Origin: Oligoflexia bacterium
GTDB lineage: Bacteria; Bdellovibrionota; Bdellovibrionia; JABDDW01
DNA length: 64,000 bases
NCBI GenBank assembly: GCA_016715815.1
Contig: JADJXN010000001.1
Location: forward strand, 62,001-126,000
Direction of reading: 5' to 3'
Numbering within the stretch: the first letter of the stretch is position 1; each line of letters opens with the position of its first letter. Shown here in pieces: positions 48,139 to 57,724 of the stretch. A program made the position numbers and the translations under genes. Below the pieces are notes generated by a model. The model was not told where the DNA came from. It searched no databases and saw only the letters and a program-made list of their open reading frames with translations.

Positions 48139-49224
48139 TTGGAAAATTTAAAAAAAACTCCCCTTTGTGAAGAGCATATAAAACTTAATGCTAGAATGGT
48201 TGATTTTGCTGGTTGGTACATGCCAGTGCAGTACACCGGAGTCATTGATGAGCATCAAAATGTTAGAAATAATGTTGGGCTTTTTGATGTCTCCCACATG
48301 GGTGAGATTTTTTTTAAAGGCCCAAAGGCACTTGAAACTTTGCAGTGGCTAACAAGTAATGATGTGAGTGTTCTTGAAAACGGCCAAGCCCAGTATAGCC
48401 TTTTAATGAACCCTCAAGGGGCTATGGTAGATGACATTATTATTTATTGTTTAGAAAAAAATAAAAACTATCTTGTATGCGTAAATGCCTCTAATGCTGA
48501 CAAAGATTTTTCCTGGATGAAGGCAAACAACAAAGGGGCTGAAATAATTAATGAGTCAAACAATTGGGCGCAAATTGCCATTCAAGGTCCAAAAGCTGAG
48601 GCCCTATTAAAAGATGTTTTAGGAGAAAAGGCCACAACACCAAAATATTTTCAATTCACCCAAGTAGATCAGCTCATTGTGGCAAGAACGGGCTATACGG
48701 GCGAGGATGGCTTTGAAGTATTTTTACCAAAAGATCAGGCCGTAAAGTTTTGGCAAGATTTATTAGCTAAAGGCCAAAAGTATCAAGCCTCAGCCATTGG
48801 TCTTGGAGCAAGGGATACTTTAAGAACAGAAATGAAATACTCTTTATACGGCCATGAGATAGATGACACCACCAACGCCTTTGAAGCAGGCCTTGGCTGG
48901 GTGGTTAAAATGTCCAAACCTGACTTTATAGGCAGAGCGGCATTAGAAGCTTCTAAGAAAAAAGGGCTTAAACAAAAGCTTATCGGTTTTAAGATGATTG
49001 ATAAGGGAATTCCCAGAGCAGGTTACGATTTGTTTTCTTTTGACAATGTGCAGATAGGCAGAGTAACTAGTGGGACAATGTCTCCTACTTTGAGGGAGCC
49101 CATTGGCATTGGTTATTTAAATTTACAAAATGCCGAAATCGGGCAAGAATTCTTTGTTCAAATTAGGGGCAGAAACTGTAAAGCAGTGGTGGTTAAAACC
49201 CCCTTTGTGAATGTAAAAAAATAA
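48139..49224 (+). CDS. gcvT: Glycine cleavage system T protein (aminomethyltransferase)
   Basis: 361 residues, TTG start at 48139 behind AAGAAAGG. Transfers the methylene group from the lipoyl arm of H protein to THF. Typical start KKTPLCEEHIKLNARMVDFAGWYMPVQY, DVSHMGEIFFKGP, the Asp-containing VSHMG and the C-terminal barrel (GRVTSGTMSPTLREPIGIGYL) are intact. Confidence 0.95.
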   Translation: MENLKKTPLCEEHIKLNARMVDFAGWYMPVQYTGVIDEHQNVRNNVGLFDVSHMGEIFFKGPKALETLQWLTSNDVSVLENGQAQYSLLMNPQGAMVDDIIIYCLEKNKNYLVCVNASNADKDFSWMKANNKGAEIINESNNWAQIAIQGPKAEALLKDVLGEKATTPKYFQFTQVDQLIVARTGYTGEDGFEVFLPKDQAVKFWQDLLAKGQKYQASAIGLGARDTLRTEMKYSLYGHEIDDTTNAFEAGLGWVVKMSKPDFIGRAALEASKKKGLKQKLIGFKMIDKGIPRAGYDLFSFDNVQIGRVTSGTMSPTLREPIGIGYLNLQNAEIGQEFFVQIRGRNCKAVVVKTPFVNVKK

Positions 49225-49244
49225 AATAAACAGGAGTCTTAAAA

Positions 49245-49640
49245 ATGACAGCTCAATACACAATCCCAAACGAACTTATGTACACAAAAGACCATGAGTG
49301 GGCACAGGTAGATGAAAACGTAATTGCCGTTGGCATTACAGAGTATGCTCAAGATTCTTTGGGTGAAGTGGTTTATGTAGAGCTTCCTGAAGAAGGTCAA
49401 AAAGTAACTCAAGGGGAGCCCTTTGGAGTTGTTGAAAGTGTAAAAGCCGTTAGCGACTTATATGCCCCTATTTCAGGAACAGTGGTAGAAGTCAATGAGG
49501 CTCTTTTAGACCAACCCGGCAGTGTTAACGATGACCCATACGGAAACGGTTGGATGATAAAAATAGAAATGGATAGCGAGAAAGAACTTGCTTCACTCAT
49601 ACCAGCAACAGAATACGAAAAACTTATCAAAAAACAGTAA
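49245..49640 (+). CDS. gcvH: Glycine cleavage system H protein
   Basis: 131 residues. Lipoyl domain with the lipoylated Lys in [17 protein letters not shown]; start [16 protein letters not shown] and [19 protein letters not shown] segment are typical. Shuttles the aminomethyl group between GcvP, GcvT and Lpd. The 3' end is 25 bases from the gcvP start. Confidence 0.96.
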   Translation: MTAQYTIPNELMYTKDHEWAQVDENVIAVGITEYAQDSLGEVVYVELPEEGQKVTQGEPFGVVESVKAVSDLYAPISGTVVEVNEALLDQPGSVNDDPYGNGWMIKIEMDSEKELASLIPATEYEKLIKKQ

Positions 49641-49665
49641 TCAGCCTGAATCTTTAGGGGGTTCT

Positions 49666-52533
49666 ATGTTTGAAGGGGAAAGCTTTGCTTTTTCTAGGCG
49701 TCATATTGGCCCAAATGAAACTGAAATTAAACAAATGCTCTCTGTGTTGGGCTACAGTGATTTAGATAAATTCATTCAAGATGTAATACCCTCTCAAATA
49801 AAATCTCAAAAAAAACTTAATCTGCCAAAAGCACAAACAGAAGCTGAAGCTTTAGAGAGCTTAAAAAACATAGCACTTAAAAATAAAGTTTTTAAAACCT
49901 ATCTTGGCCTTGGCTACTATGACTGTATTACACCAGCTGTGGTGCAAAGAAATATTTTAGAAAACCCAGGTTGGTACACCCAGTACACACCATATCAGGC
50001 AGAAATTGCTCAAGGAAGGCTTGAAGCCCTTTTAAACTTTCAAACCATGGTTTCAGATTTAACAGCTCTTCCCATTAGCAATGCTTCACTGCTTGATGAA
50101 GCAACAGCAGCCGCAGAGGCCATGAGCATGGCTTATGTTATTAAGGGAGATGATGGTAAAAACACTTTTTTAGTATCAGATAAAATATTCCCTCAAACAT
50201 TAGCCGTTTTACAAACAAGATCAGAACCAATGGGAATAAAACTTGTAGTTGCGCCGATAGTTAAGTGGAGTGAGCTTGTTACAGTTGAGAAAATTTTTGG
50301 TGCCCTTGTACAATACCCAGCTCATGATGGCAGTGTAGAAAACCATGAGAAATTAGCAGAGCTTATTCATTCAAACGAAGCTCTTTTTGTTGTAGCTTGT
50401 GATCTTTTAGCACTCACATTACTTAATGCTCCAGGAGAATTTGGAGCTGATATTGCTGTAGGCTCAGCCCAGCGCTTTGGGGTTCCGCTTGGCTTTGGTG
50501 GTCCCCATGCTGCATTTTTAAGTTGCCGGGAAGAATTTAAACGCCAAATTCCAGGCCGTCTTGTTGGTGTTTCAATAGATGCTTTTGGAAAAACAGCTTT
50601 AAGACTTGCCCTTCAAACCCGCGAGCAACACATCAGACGTGATAAAGCCACAAGTAATATTTGTACAGCACAAGTACTTCTTGCAGTTATGGCTTCTATG
50701 TATGGAGTTTACCATGGGCCAGAGGGTTTAAAAAATATTTCTAAAAAAATACATTCACTAGCTGCAAGCTTTGCTGATGGAATTAAAAAATTGGGTTATG
50801 AGTTAAGTGCGACACATTTTTTTGATACCGTGGTTGTAAAATTTAAATCAGAAAACGATTTAAAAGATGTTTACAATAGTGCTTTAAGAAAAAACATTAA
50901 CCTTTACATTTTTGATAAAACTTCTCTAAGTGTTTCTTTTGATGAAACTAAATCTTTAAAAGATGCCCAAGAATTAATTGAAATTTTTGATTTAAACAAA
51001 AAAAATATTAAACTTACCGTTAGTGACCAAGCCATTCCTGGAGAAATTAAAAGACAATCTAGCTTTTTAACTCACCCAGTGTTTAACAGCTATCATTCTG
51101 AAACTGAAATGCTTAGGTACATGTCTCGCCTTCAAGCAAAAGATTTATCTTTAACCACATCAATGATTCCCCTTGGTTCTTGCACCATGAAGCTTAATGC
51201 TACATCTGAAATGTTTCCTGTAACGTGGACAGAGTTTTCTAAAATGCATCCCTTTTCACCACTTGAGCAGACTCAAGGTTATCTTGAGATGGCAAAAAAT
51301 TTATCTAATTGGCTTTGTGAAATTACAGGCTTTGATTCAGTCTCTTTACAGCCTAACGCTGGCTCACAAGGGGAGTATGCGGGGCTCATGGTGATTCGTG
51401 CATACCATAAAGCATCAAATCAAGGGCATAGGGATGTTTGCCTCATTCCCACATCTGCTCATGGTACAAACCCGGCAAGTGCTGCCATGGCTAATATGAA
51501 AATTGTAAGTGTGGAGTGCGATCAAAACGGAAATATCAATTTAGAAGATTTAAAAAATAAAGCACAATTACATTCAAAAAACTTAAGTGCATTAATGGTC
51601 ACTTACCCCTCAACTCACGGGGTGTTTGAAGAAGCCATTGAAGAAATTTGTAAAATTATTCACTCCCATGGTGGCCAAGTTTATATGGATGGAGCCAACA
51701 TGAACGCGCAGGTGGGTTTATGTAAACCTTCTGAAATAGGCGCTGATGTTTGCCATTTAAATTTACATAAAACATTTTGTATTCCTCATGGTGGTGGTGG
51801 CCCAGGCATGGGACCCATTGGTGTAAAAAAACATTTAAGTGAATTTTTACCAGGCCACCCATTAGTTAATGTGGGTGGTGGTAACAAAGCTGTGGGAGCA
51901 ATAAGTGCCGCTCAATTTGGAAGTGCTAGCATTTTACCCATTAGCTACATGTACATTGCCATGATGGGCGCTGAAGGTTTAGAGCATGCTACAAAAGTAG
52001 CCATTTTAAATGCTAACTACATGGCTAAACTTTTAGAAAAAGCCTATCCCGTGGTATTTAAAGGCGCTAAAAACCTTGTGGCACATGAATGTATTGTTGA
52101 TTTACGCCAATTTAAAAACACGGCCGGCGTAACTGTGGCTGATGTTGCCAAACGTTTAATGGATTATGGCTTTCACGCACCTACGGTTTCATGGCCTGTG
52201 GCAGGTACTATGATGATAGAGCCTACTGAGAGTGAATCAAAAGCAGAGCTTGAGCGTTTTTGCACAGCCATGCTCATGATTGCAGATGAAATTAATGAAA
52301 TAGCTACTGGCAAGTATGACAAAGAAGATAATGTTTTAAAAAAATCTCCCTTTACTTCATTGGCGATTTCATCAGATCAATGGCCTCATAAGTTTTCCCG
52401 TCAAAAAGCCGCTTTTGCGGCCCCATGGTTGAAGAATCATAAATTTTGGCCTTCAGTTTCTAGAATTGATGATCCTTACGGAGATAAAAACCTTGTTTGT
52501 AGCTGCCCACCTGTGACGGATTATAAAAGCTAA
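49666..52533 (+). CDS. gcvP: Glycine dehydrogenase (decarboxylating), P protein
   Basis: 955 residues from the ATG at 49666, which has TAGGGGG upstream; the frame is open further into gcvH but not needed. Single-chain (not split) P protein: [17 protein letters not shown] start, [19 protein letters not shown], and the PLP-binding Lys in [23 protein letters not shown]. Decarboxylates glycine and loads H protein. Confidence 0.96.
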   Translation: MFEGESFAFSRRHIGPNETEIKQMLSVLGYSDLDKFIQDVIPSQIKSQKKLNLPKAQTEAEALESLKNIALKNKVFKTYLGLGYYDCITPAVVQRNILENPGWYTQYTPYQAEIAQGRLEALLNFQTMVSDLTALPISNASLLDEATAAAEAMSMAYVIKGDDGKNTFLVSDKIFPQTLAVLQTRSEPMGIKLVVAPIVKWSELVTVEKIFGALVQYPAHDGSVENHEKLAELIHSNEALFVVACDLLALTLLNAPGEFGADIAVGSAQRFGVPLGFGGPHAAFLSCREEFKRQIPGRLVGVSIDAFGKTALRLALQTREQHIRRDKATSNICTAQVLLAVMASMYGVYHGPEGLKNISKKIHSLAASFADGIKKLGYELSATHFFDTVVVKFKSENDLKDVYNSALRKNINLYIFDKTSLSVSFDETKSLKDAQELIEIFDLNKKNIKLTVSDQAIPGEIKRQSSFLTHPVFNSYHSETEMLRYMSRLQAKDLSLTTSMIPLGSCTMKLNATSEMFPVTWTEFSKMHPFSPLEQTQGYLEMAKNLSNWLCEITGFDSVSLQPNAGSQGEYAGLMVIRAYHKASNQGHRDVCLIPTSAHGTNPASAAMANMKIVSVECDQNGNINLEDLKNKAQLHSKNLSALMVTYPSTHGVFEEAIEEICKIIHSHGGQVYMDGANMNAQVGLCKPSEIGADVCHLNLHKTFCIPHGGGGPGMGPIGVKKHLSEFLPGHPLVNVGGGNKAVGAISAAQFGSASILPISYMYIAMMGAEGLEHATKVAILNANYMAKLLEKAYPVVFKGAKNLVAHECIVDLRQFKNTAGVTVADVAKRLMDYGFHAPTVSWPVAGTMMIEPTESESKAELERFCTAMLMIADEINEIATGKYDKEDNVLKKSPFTSLAISSDQWPHKFSRQKAAFAAPWLKNHKFWPSVSRIDDPYGDKNLVCSCPPVTDYKS

Positions 52534-53256
52534 ATGACAGATCCTCAGCTTTACACCACTAATCAGCTTTTTGAAAAAACCAAAACCTTAATAAAAGGCA
52601 TTGTGAGTGAAAGCTTTGCCAAAAAAGCTCTTGATGTACCTGCCGGCGGCGGAGCACTTACAAAATTTATGCGAGAAGATTTAGGTCTTCAGGTAGAGGC
52701 CTCTGACATTGATGGTAAAAAATGGCAATACACACAAGTAAATTTAAAGCCTGCAGATTTAGGCGATAAGCTTCCTTACTCAGATGCCTCTTTTGATTTA
52801 GTGGTTTGTCTTGAGGGTTTAAAACATGTGTTTAATTGCTCAAAAGCAGTTTCAGAATTAGCCCGTGTATGTAGGCCTGGCGGAAGTGTTGTAATAACAA
52901 TTCCTAATGATTTATGCCTTCAAACAAAGCTTAGGTATTTTTTTGATTCTCAGGTGGATATTGACTGGGGCTTTATAGATTTAAATTCAGATCTTTACAA
53001 AAACCATTTATATATTGGTAGTACCATTCAGCTCCCGCTACTTCATCATTTTATGGAAAAAAGTGGCTTAAAACTCATCTCTACCCACACCTCAAAACTG
53101 CGTTTTTGGAGCGTGCTTTTGGGAGTGTTATTTTACCCATTAATTTGGTGGTTTACAGGGCGCCATTATAGGGCGGGCCATCCATTATTAAGCCATTTAC
53201 GCTCTTTTACTTGGCTTGCAGGCCGTCGTAATATTGTTGTTTGCACAAAACTCTAG
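52534..53256 (+). CDS. SAM-dependent methyltransferase, class I
   Basis: 240 residues, start codon directly after the gcvP stop. SAM motif I ALDVPAGGGALTKFM, acidic EASDID, DASFDLVVCLEGLKHV (Methyltransf_11 pattern), and ELARVCRPGGSVVITIPND. A hydrophobic segment near the C-terminus (FWSVLLGVLFYPLIWWF) suggests membrane association or a lipid-linked substrate; the substrate is unknown. Placement at the end of the gcv operon may be incidental. Confidence 0.82.
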   Translation: MTDPQLYTTNQLFEKTKTLIKGIVSESFAKKALDVPAGGGALTKFMREDLGLQVEASDIDGKKWQYTQVNLKPADLGDKLPYSDASFDLVVCLEGLKHVFNCSKAVSELARVCRPGGSVVITIPNDLCLQTKLRYFFDSQVDIDWGFIDLNSDLYKNHLYIGSTIQLPLLHHFMEKSGLKLISTHTSKLRFWSVLLGVLFYPLIWWFTGRHYRAGHPLLSHLRSFTWLAGRRNIVVCTKL

Positions 53257-53261
53257 GGGGC

Positions 53262-53290
53262 TTGCTAAAGCCTTAAAAGGCTTGTATAAG
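53262..53290 (+). promoter_or_regulatory. Promoter of tRNA-Leu
   Basis: TTGCTA at 53262-53267, 17-base spacer, TATAAG at 53285-53290, and the tRNA 13 bases on. The spacer holds a perfect 7-bp inverted repeat (AAGCCTT / AAGGCTT, 53268-53283). Confidence 0.55.
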
Positions 53291-53302
53291 TTTGAATTCA
53301 TT

Positions 53303-53385
53303 GCCCGGTTGGTGAAATTGGCAGACACGCTAGACTTAGGATCTAGTGCGCAAGCGTGGGGGTTCAAGTCCCTCACCGGGCACCA
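53303..53385 (+). tRNA. tRNA-Leu (anticodon UAG)
   Basis: Cloverleaf read by eye: acceptor stem GCCCGGT pairs with ACCGGGC at 53375-53381, D-loop ends with GGCAGACACGC, anticodon stem CTAGA/TCTAG with loop CTTAGGA (anticodon TAG), a long variable arm (GTGCGCAAGCGTG region) as expected of class II, T arm with GGTTCAAGTCC, and an encoded CCA (53383-53385). Followed at once by a T-rich stretch. Confidence 0.97.
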
Positions 53386-53537
53386 TTAATTTTTTCCCAT
53401 TCTTCTCTCAACTGAGGGTTGTTTTGCCAAATCTCAGACATTAATTCTAAGTGGCTTTCAAGCCATAAAATAATTTGCTCAGGTGTGAGCTTAATTTCAT
53501 CTGAGTTTGTGCCCCAGTCAGCTTCTTTAGAATTCAT
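53373..53537 (-). CDS. Small acidic protein, partner of the nucleotidyltransferase gene
   Basis: 54-residue protein on the minus strand that reads MNSKEADWGTNSDEIKLTPE, then QIILWLESHLELMSEIW and ends near REEWEKINGAR. The stop codon lies within the 3' end of the tRNA-Leu gene on the other strand. Its ATG overlaps the stop of the nucleotidyltransferase gene (ATGA), so the two are coupled. Short proteins of the form TPEQ..WLE..W..N.EEWE.. following nucleotidyltransferases are known to me from similar genomes; I have no function for them. Confidence 0.6.
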   Translation of the reverse strand: MNSKEADWGTNSDEIKLTPEQIILWLESHLELMSEIWQNNPQLREEWEKINGAR

Positions 53538-54022
53538 TTTTTCTTTTCCAACTGGCTAATATCAAACAAGTCTTTGTCTCTTCCTGCCAGGCGTTTCATT
53601 TCTATTAAATCTTCTTTACCAACAACATTAATAGTAGAACCAAAGGCTTTAATGGCAAGCCGTCTTTCAAAAAGCTCCAAAAATGGTTTGGGTTCTTGTA
53701 CAAAAACATCAATAACCTCAAATGGGTTTTTTGAATGTATAAAACTAAATACCATTAGGCCTTTCTCATTAACCCAATTAGACCTTATTTGGGGGTCAGC
53801 TAGATCTTCAGCTTTTACTGGAATTCTTGGGGAAAACCCCATCTCTTGTATCAATTTTACAAATTTAAGCACGTTAGATTTTTCTAAATGAAGGATCAAG
53901 TCTAAATCTACTGTAGCCCGTTGAATTTGATGAAAATTAACAGCAAAATCACCAGCTACCAGATACTGAATATTATTTTTTTGAAGTTGTGTAAATAGTG
54001 TTTGATAAGGTCCCATAAGCAC
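53534..54022 (-). CDS. Nucleotidyltransferase-fold protein (AbiEii/MNT-like)
   Basis: 162 residues from the GTG at 54022 (ATG at 54016 is an alternative). N-terminal LVAGDFAVNFHQIQRATVDLDLILHLEK resembles the GG-x-A-..-R-T-x-D-x-D pattern of nucleotidyltransferases such as MNT/AbiEii (GD replaces GG, so activity is uncertain). C-terminal part EDLIEMKRLAGRDKDLFDI is typical of small NTases with a KRxxGRxKD element. Coupled to a 54-residue protein; a toxin-antitoxin pair is possible but unproven. Confidence 0.7.
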   Translation of the reverse strand: MLMGPYQTLFTQLQKNNIQYLVAGDFAVNFHQIQRATVDLDLILHLEKSNVLKFVKLIQEMGFSPRIPVKAEDLADPQIRSNWVNEKGLMVFSFIHSKNPFEVIDVFVQEPKPFLELFERRLAIKAFGSTINVVGKEDLIEMKRLAGRDKDLFDISQLEKKK

Positions 54023-54056
54023 AGTTTAAATCTTCATTCAATTTTTTGACATATTA

Positions 54057-54245
54057 ATGAGAAGGCCTAGCTTTAAGCTGTCTAATAATCCATTGTTACA
54101 CGCTCAAAACCCTGTGCCTGATGATACATTCGCCTCCGGAAAAGACATTAGCATTACTAATGGCTATTTTTACTGCCAAGTTGCAGCTGTAGATAATTGC
54201 GTGGGCGGCGGCGGTGGTGGTGGCGGAGAGCCCCCAGTGTTTTAG
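54057..54245 (+). pseudogene. Short frame with poly-Gly end, possible remnant of a secreted protein
   Basis: 62 codons with no signal peptide and no clear Shine-Dalgarno. The sequence ALKLSNN-like start is followed by QNPVPDDTFASGKDISITNGYFYCQV and ends in a run of eight Gly and EPPVF. It looks like the C-terminal end of a larger secreted or pilin-like protein rather than a complete gene. Weak support. Confidence 0.25.
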
Positions 54246-54256
54246 AGGTTTTGCTT

Positions 54257-54850
54257 CTATTTGGGAATTAGGGGGGTGACTTGAGTCTCACCCCTTATTT
54301 TATAAGCAGTATCACATTTTTTGCAGCTTGTTTTGTCTGATTTGAATTCTAGTTTTTCTCCGCATTTACAAATCCAAGAATAAAACTTGGCCGGGTTTCC
54401 CATAACCATTGCGTAATCAGGCACATCTTTGGTTACCACAGCGCCTGCACAAATAAATGCAAATCTTCCAACTGTAATTCCACAAATTATAGTTGCATTG
54501 GCACCAATGGTGCAGCCCTCTTTAAGATGTGTGGGCAAAAGCCAATCTTCTTTGGGGCGTTTTAAAAAACTTCTGGGAAACATATCATTGGTAAAAACAC
54601 TATTAGGGCCTAAAAATACGCCATCTTCAACATTAAGACCCTCCCAAACTTGTACACCATTTTTTACTGTAACGTTATTCCCAAGTTTGGCCCCACTTTC
54701 AATAAAGGCGTAATCACCAATATTACAATTTTCACCAATGATAGCTTTAGACATAACATGGGCATTAGCCCATACACGTGTACCTTTACCAATATTTGCA
54801 CCATCATCTATTAAAGCTCTAGGGTGTGCATAGTAATCATGAGAATTCAT
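54257..54850 (-). CDS. WbpD-like N-acetyltransferase (left-handed beta-helix)
   Basis: 197 residues with hexapeptide repeats forming a left-handed beta-helix (DGANIGKGTRVWANAHV, IGENCNIGDYAFIESGAKLG, IICGITVGRFAFICAGAVVTKDVPDYAMVMGNPAK). Resembles WbpD/WlbB, which acetylates UDP-2-acetamido-3-amino glucuronate. After the helix a C-terminal CxCGxKL.. CxxC segment (WICKCGEKLEF, CKKCDTAY) looks like a zinc ribbon, not present in the smallest family members. It ends the operon that contains WbpB- and WbpE-like genes. Confidence 0.78.
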   Translation of the reverse strand: MNSHDYYAHPRALIDDGANIGKGTRVWANAHVMSKAIIGENCNIGDYAFIESGAKLGNNVTVKNGVQVWEGLNVEDGVFLGPNSVFTNDMFPRSFLKRPKEDWLLPTHLKEGCTIGANATIICGITVGRFAFICAGAVVTKDVPDYAMVMGNPAKFYSWICKCGEKLEFKSDKTSCKKCDTAYKIRGETQVTPLIPK

Positions 54851-55567
54851 TTACGACCTTAAACCTAATCTTAAAAGTAAAAGAGGTCTTAATATAGACC
54901 ACCAGCCACTAATTGGTTTCATTTTTGTATAACCAACTTTTTTGGGTGGGTATGTTTTTGTACAAGGTATTTCCATTGTTTTGTAACCAAGCGTGATAGT
55001 TTTATAATACAAATAAGGTTCTAACTCGTATTGATCAAGCCATGGTTGATCCAATTTAATTTTGGGATCATTTAGTAAGCTTGTCTTAAAAGCCCTAAAT
55101 CCATTAGTACTTTCTGTAAGTCTCCGCCCGGTGAATATAGAAAATAAAAAAGGATGAAGGCGTGTTGCTATTTTTCTATAAAATGGCATGTGGCCAAAAT
55201 CTATTTTTTTTAAAAAACGTGAGCCCTGAACAAAATCACATCCTTTTTCAGTAATTCCCTTAATTAAATCTGGAATTTCGTTGGGCTCATCTTTATTGTT
55301 GCCTGCAATGACAACAATAATGTCATAGCCTTTTTGTTGTGCATATTTAAAACCTTCTCGTAGTGCAAAACCCACACCCTTCACACTTCCTACTGATAAA
55401 ATACTAGCACCCAAGTCCTTAACAACTTTTACAGATTGATCTGTGGAGCCATCATCAACCACAAGAATTTCATTTACAATTTTTTCTGGCATGTTTTGGA
55501 TGCGGGAAACAACTTTTCCAATTTTAACTTCTTCATTGTAGCAGGGGGCTATGACAATAATTTTCAT
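54851..55567 (-). CDS. Family 2 glycosyltransferase (DPM1-like)
   Basis: 238-residue cytoplasmic GT-A enzyme: APCYNEEVKIGKVV start, VDDGSTDQSVKVV (first Asp motif), VGFALREGFKYAQQ, and a core resembling polyprenol-phosphate sugar transferases (NNKDEPNEIPDLIKGI). The usual DxD after SVD.. is AGNNKDE here, so the metal site is not certain. No C-terminal membrane helices, unlike many DPM relatives. Located between the aminotransferase and the acetyltransferase, overlapping the former by four bases. Confidence 0.82.
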   Translation of the reverse strand: MKIIVIAPCYNEEVKIGKVVSRIQNMPEKIVNEILVVDDGSTDQSVKVVKDLGASILSVGSVKGVGFALREGFKYAQQKGYDIIVVIAGNNKDEPNEIPDLIKGITEKGCDFVQGSRFLKKIDFGHMPFYRKIATRLHPFLFSIFTGRRLTESTNGFRAFKTSLLNDPKIKLDQPWLDQYELEPYLYYKTITLGYKTMEIPCTKTYPPKKVGYTKMKPISGWWSILRPLLLLRLGLRS

Positions 55568-56673
55568 TTAGAAAAAAATTCTTTAACCTTTTGTTTTACA
55601 TAATCAATTTGCACATCATTTAGTTCGGGAAACATGGGGAGTGATAATATTTCACTGGCCATTTTTTCTGAAACCGGAAAGCTTCCTGTTTTATATCCTA
55701 AATGAGCATAGGCTCCATGCATATGAACAGGTATTGGGTAGTGAATTCCAGCCTGAACACCTTGATTATTTAAAAATTCAAGAAGTTGATCGCGCTTTTT
55801 GGTTTTTAAAACATATAAATGAAAAACATGAGATTTTTTTTCTGGAATTTCTGGCAACACAAGATCGCCAATGCCTTCTAGGGCTTTATTATATTTTATT
55901 GCGGCTTCAAATCTTGCAGAATTATACGCGTCCAAATGCGGAAGCTTTACATTTAAAATTGCTGCTTGCATGGTATCTAAGCGGTTATTAAAACCAACAA
56001 TAGGGTGATGATACTTTTTTATTGACCCATAATTTCTTAAAGCCTCAACCTTATCTTTTAGTTGTGGGTCATTGGTTACAACCATTCCGCCATCACCGTA
56101 GCAGCCAAGATTTTTTCCAGGGTAAAAACTAAAACAGCCCATAGCCCCAACGCTACCAGCGCGGGCTCCAAAAAGCTGTGCACCATGGCTTTGGGCTGCG
56201 TCTTCAACAACATGAAGGTCATGTTTTTTAGCAAGTTTCATAATAGGTGTCATATCTGTCATGCGCCCATACAAATGTACCGGCATAATGGCTTTTGTTT
56301 TTGGGGTAATGGCTTTTTCAATTTGTTCTACATTCATTAAAAAATTTGATTCATTGGCATCTACAAGTACGGGTTTGGCCCCGGCCATTGTAATGCCAAG
56401 GGCTGTAGCAATAAACGTATTAGCTTGGGTGATAACTTCATCACCTTCACCAATTTCCAAAGCTCTCATTGCTAAATGAATGGCATCTAGCCCTGATGAA
56501 ATTCCAATGGCATATTTAGCGCCACAGTACTTAGCAAAAGAATCTTCAAATTTTTTAACATCATCACCAAGAATGAAGTTACATTTATCTAAAACCCCAT
56601 TAATGCCTTCATTAATTTGATTGCGTATAGGTTTTAGTTGAGACTGTAAGTCTACAAATGGAATTTTCATCAT
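55564..56673 (-). CDS. DegT/DnrJ/EryC1/StrS aminotransferase, WbpE-like
   Basis: 369 residues. PLP-dependent sugar aminotransferase making a 3-amino sugar nucleotide. IPFVDLQSQ start, GISSGLDAIHLAMRA, QANTFIATALGI, VEDAAQSHGA and the PLP Lys in SFYPGKNLGCYGDGG. Likely converts UDP-2-acetamido-3-oxo-glucuronate by its placement next to the dehydrogenase; other 3-oxo sugars are possible. Overlaps the dehydrogenase gene by four bases. Confidence 0.88.
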   Translation of the reverse strand: MMKIPFVDLQSQLKPIRNQINEGINGVLDKCNFILGDDVKKFEDSFAKYCGAKYAIGISSGLDAIHLAMRALEIGEGDEVITQANTFIATALGITMAGAKPVLVDANESNFLMNVEQIEKAITPKTKAIMPVHLYGRMTDMTPIMKLAKKHDLHVVEDAAQSHGAQLFGARAGSVGAMGCFSFYPGKNLGCYGDGGMVVTNDPQLKDKVEALRNYGSIKKYHHPIVGFNNRLDTMQAAILNVKLPHLDAYNSARFEAAIKYNKALEGIGDLVLPEIPEKKSHVFHLYVLKTKKRDQLLEFLNNQGVQAGIHYPIPVHMHGAYAHLGYKTGSFPVSEKMASEILSLPMFPELNDVQIDYVKQKVKEFFSK

Positions 56674-57695
56674 AAATGAATCTCCTTGCCACGCTCTTTT
56701 AATGACGCATTAGCTGCCAAAATAGCTTTAACTACTTGGGTGCCTTCCTTGCCTGTGCTAAGGGATGTACTTGGGTTTTTAATGGCCTTTAAAAAACTTG
56801 AGCATTCAGCTGATAGTGGCTCATTTAATTGAATTTTTGGAATTGTAGTATCGCCTTCATAAATGCTAGAGCGAAACGCAACAAAAGTATCTGCTACAGC
56901 ATCGTCTGGTTTATCAACTACTACTTTTTTATCATAAAGACGAATGGGGTTTTGAATGTCCATATCATCCCATACCAGCATTTTCTTTTCCCCAACTACA
57001 ACAATTTCTCTGACTTTTTTAGGGTTAAGCCAGCTAACATGAATATTAGCCAAAATATTTTTGGGGTAAGTATAGGTTGCAAACACAACATCTTCAATTT
57101 GGGAATTTAAAAATCCACCACCTAGTGCGCTAACTTTAGTAGGTTCAGAATCAAACCAAAAATTAAAAATTGAAACATCATGGGTTGCTAAATCCCAAAG
57201 AGAGTTTACGTCTGTGCGAATGGGGCCAAGATTTGTACGTGTGGCATGAATATAATGAATATTTCCAAGCTCACCACTTTGAATATATTTTTTAACAGTC
57301 TGAATACCTGCATTATAAACAAAGATGTGTCCTACAAATAATACCTTGTTTGTATTTTTAGCAAGTTCAACAAGCTCTTCACATTCCTCCACTTTTGTAG
57401 CCAATGGCTTTTCTACAAAAACATGTTTGTTGTTTTTTAATGCCTCTTTAGTAAGATCATAATGTGTGGCTGTAGGAGTGCTAATAACAATGGCATCTAT
57501 TTGAGGGCTTGTTAAAACCTCATGTGCAGATTCGGTAACCTTAACATCAGGGTATTTATCTTTAATAATGTTCAATCTAGCAATTGATGTATCAGCTACT
57601 GCCATGACGACAGAGCCAGCGTCAGTATTAAAGTTTCTGATTAAATTGGGCCCCCAACGGCCAGCTCCAATAATTCCAACCCGCACTTTGCTCAT
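56670..57695 (-). CDS. Gfo/Idh/MocA oxidoreductase, WbpB-like
   Basis: 341 residues. N-terminal Rossmann fold VGIIGAGRWGPNLIRNF, EKPLATKVEECEELV, the conserved GGGFLNSQIEDVV and DLATHDVSIFNFWF (His of the active site). By position with the WbpE- and WbpD-like genes it probably oxidises C3 of UDP-GlcNAcA. Shine-Dalgarno AGGAGGAAGG. The first step enzyme (WbpA) is not in the window. Confidence 0.82.
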   Translation of the reverse strand: MSKVRVGIIGAGRWGPNLIRNFNTDAGSVVMAVADTSIARLNIIKDKYPDVKVTESAHEVLTSPQIDAIVISTPTATHYDLTKEALKNNKHVFVEKPLATKVEECEELVELAKNTNKVLFVGHIFVYNAGIQTVKKYIQSGELGNIHYIHATRTNLGPIRTDVNSLWDLATHDVSIFNFWFDSEPTKVSALGGGFLNSQIEDVVFATYTYPKNILANIHVSWLNPKKVREIVVVGEKKMLVWDDMDIQNPIRLYDKKVVVDKPDDAVADTFVAFRSSIYEGDTTIPKIQLNEPLSAECSSFLKAIKNPSTSLSTGKEGTQVVKAILAANASLKERGKEIHL

Positions 57696-57724
57696 GCCTT
57701 CCTCCTGTTTAACCTTGAGGTTTA

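Noticed and set aside
53268..53283. 7-bp inverted repeat as terminator of the gcv operon
   Set aside because: Two-base loop, no T tract, and it lies exactly in the spacer of the tRNA promoter.
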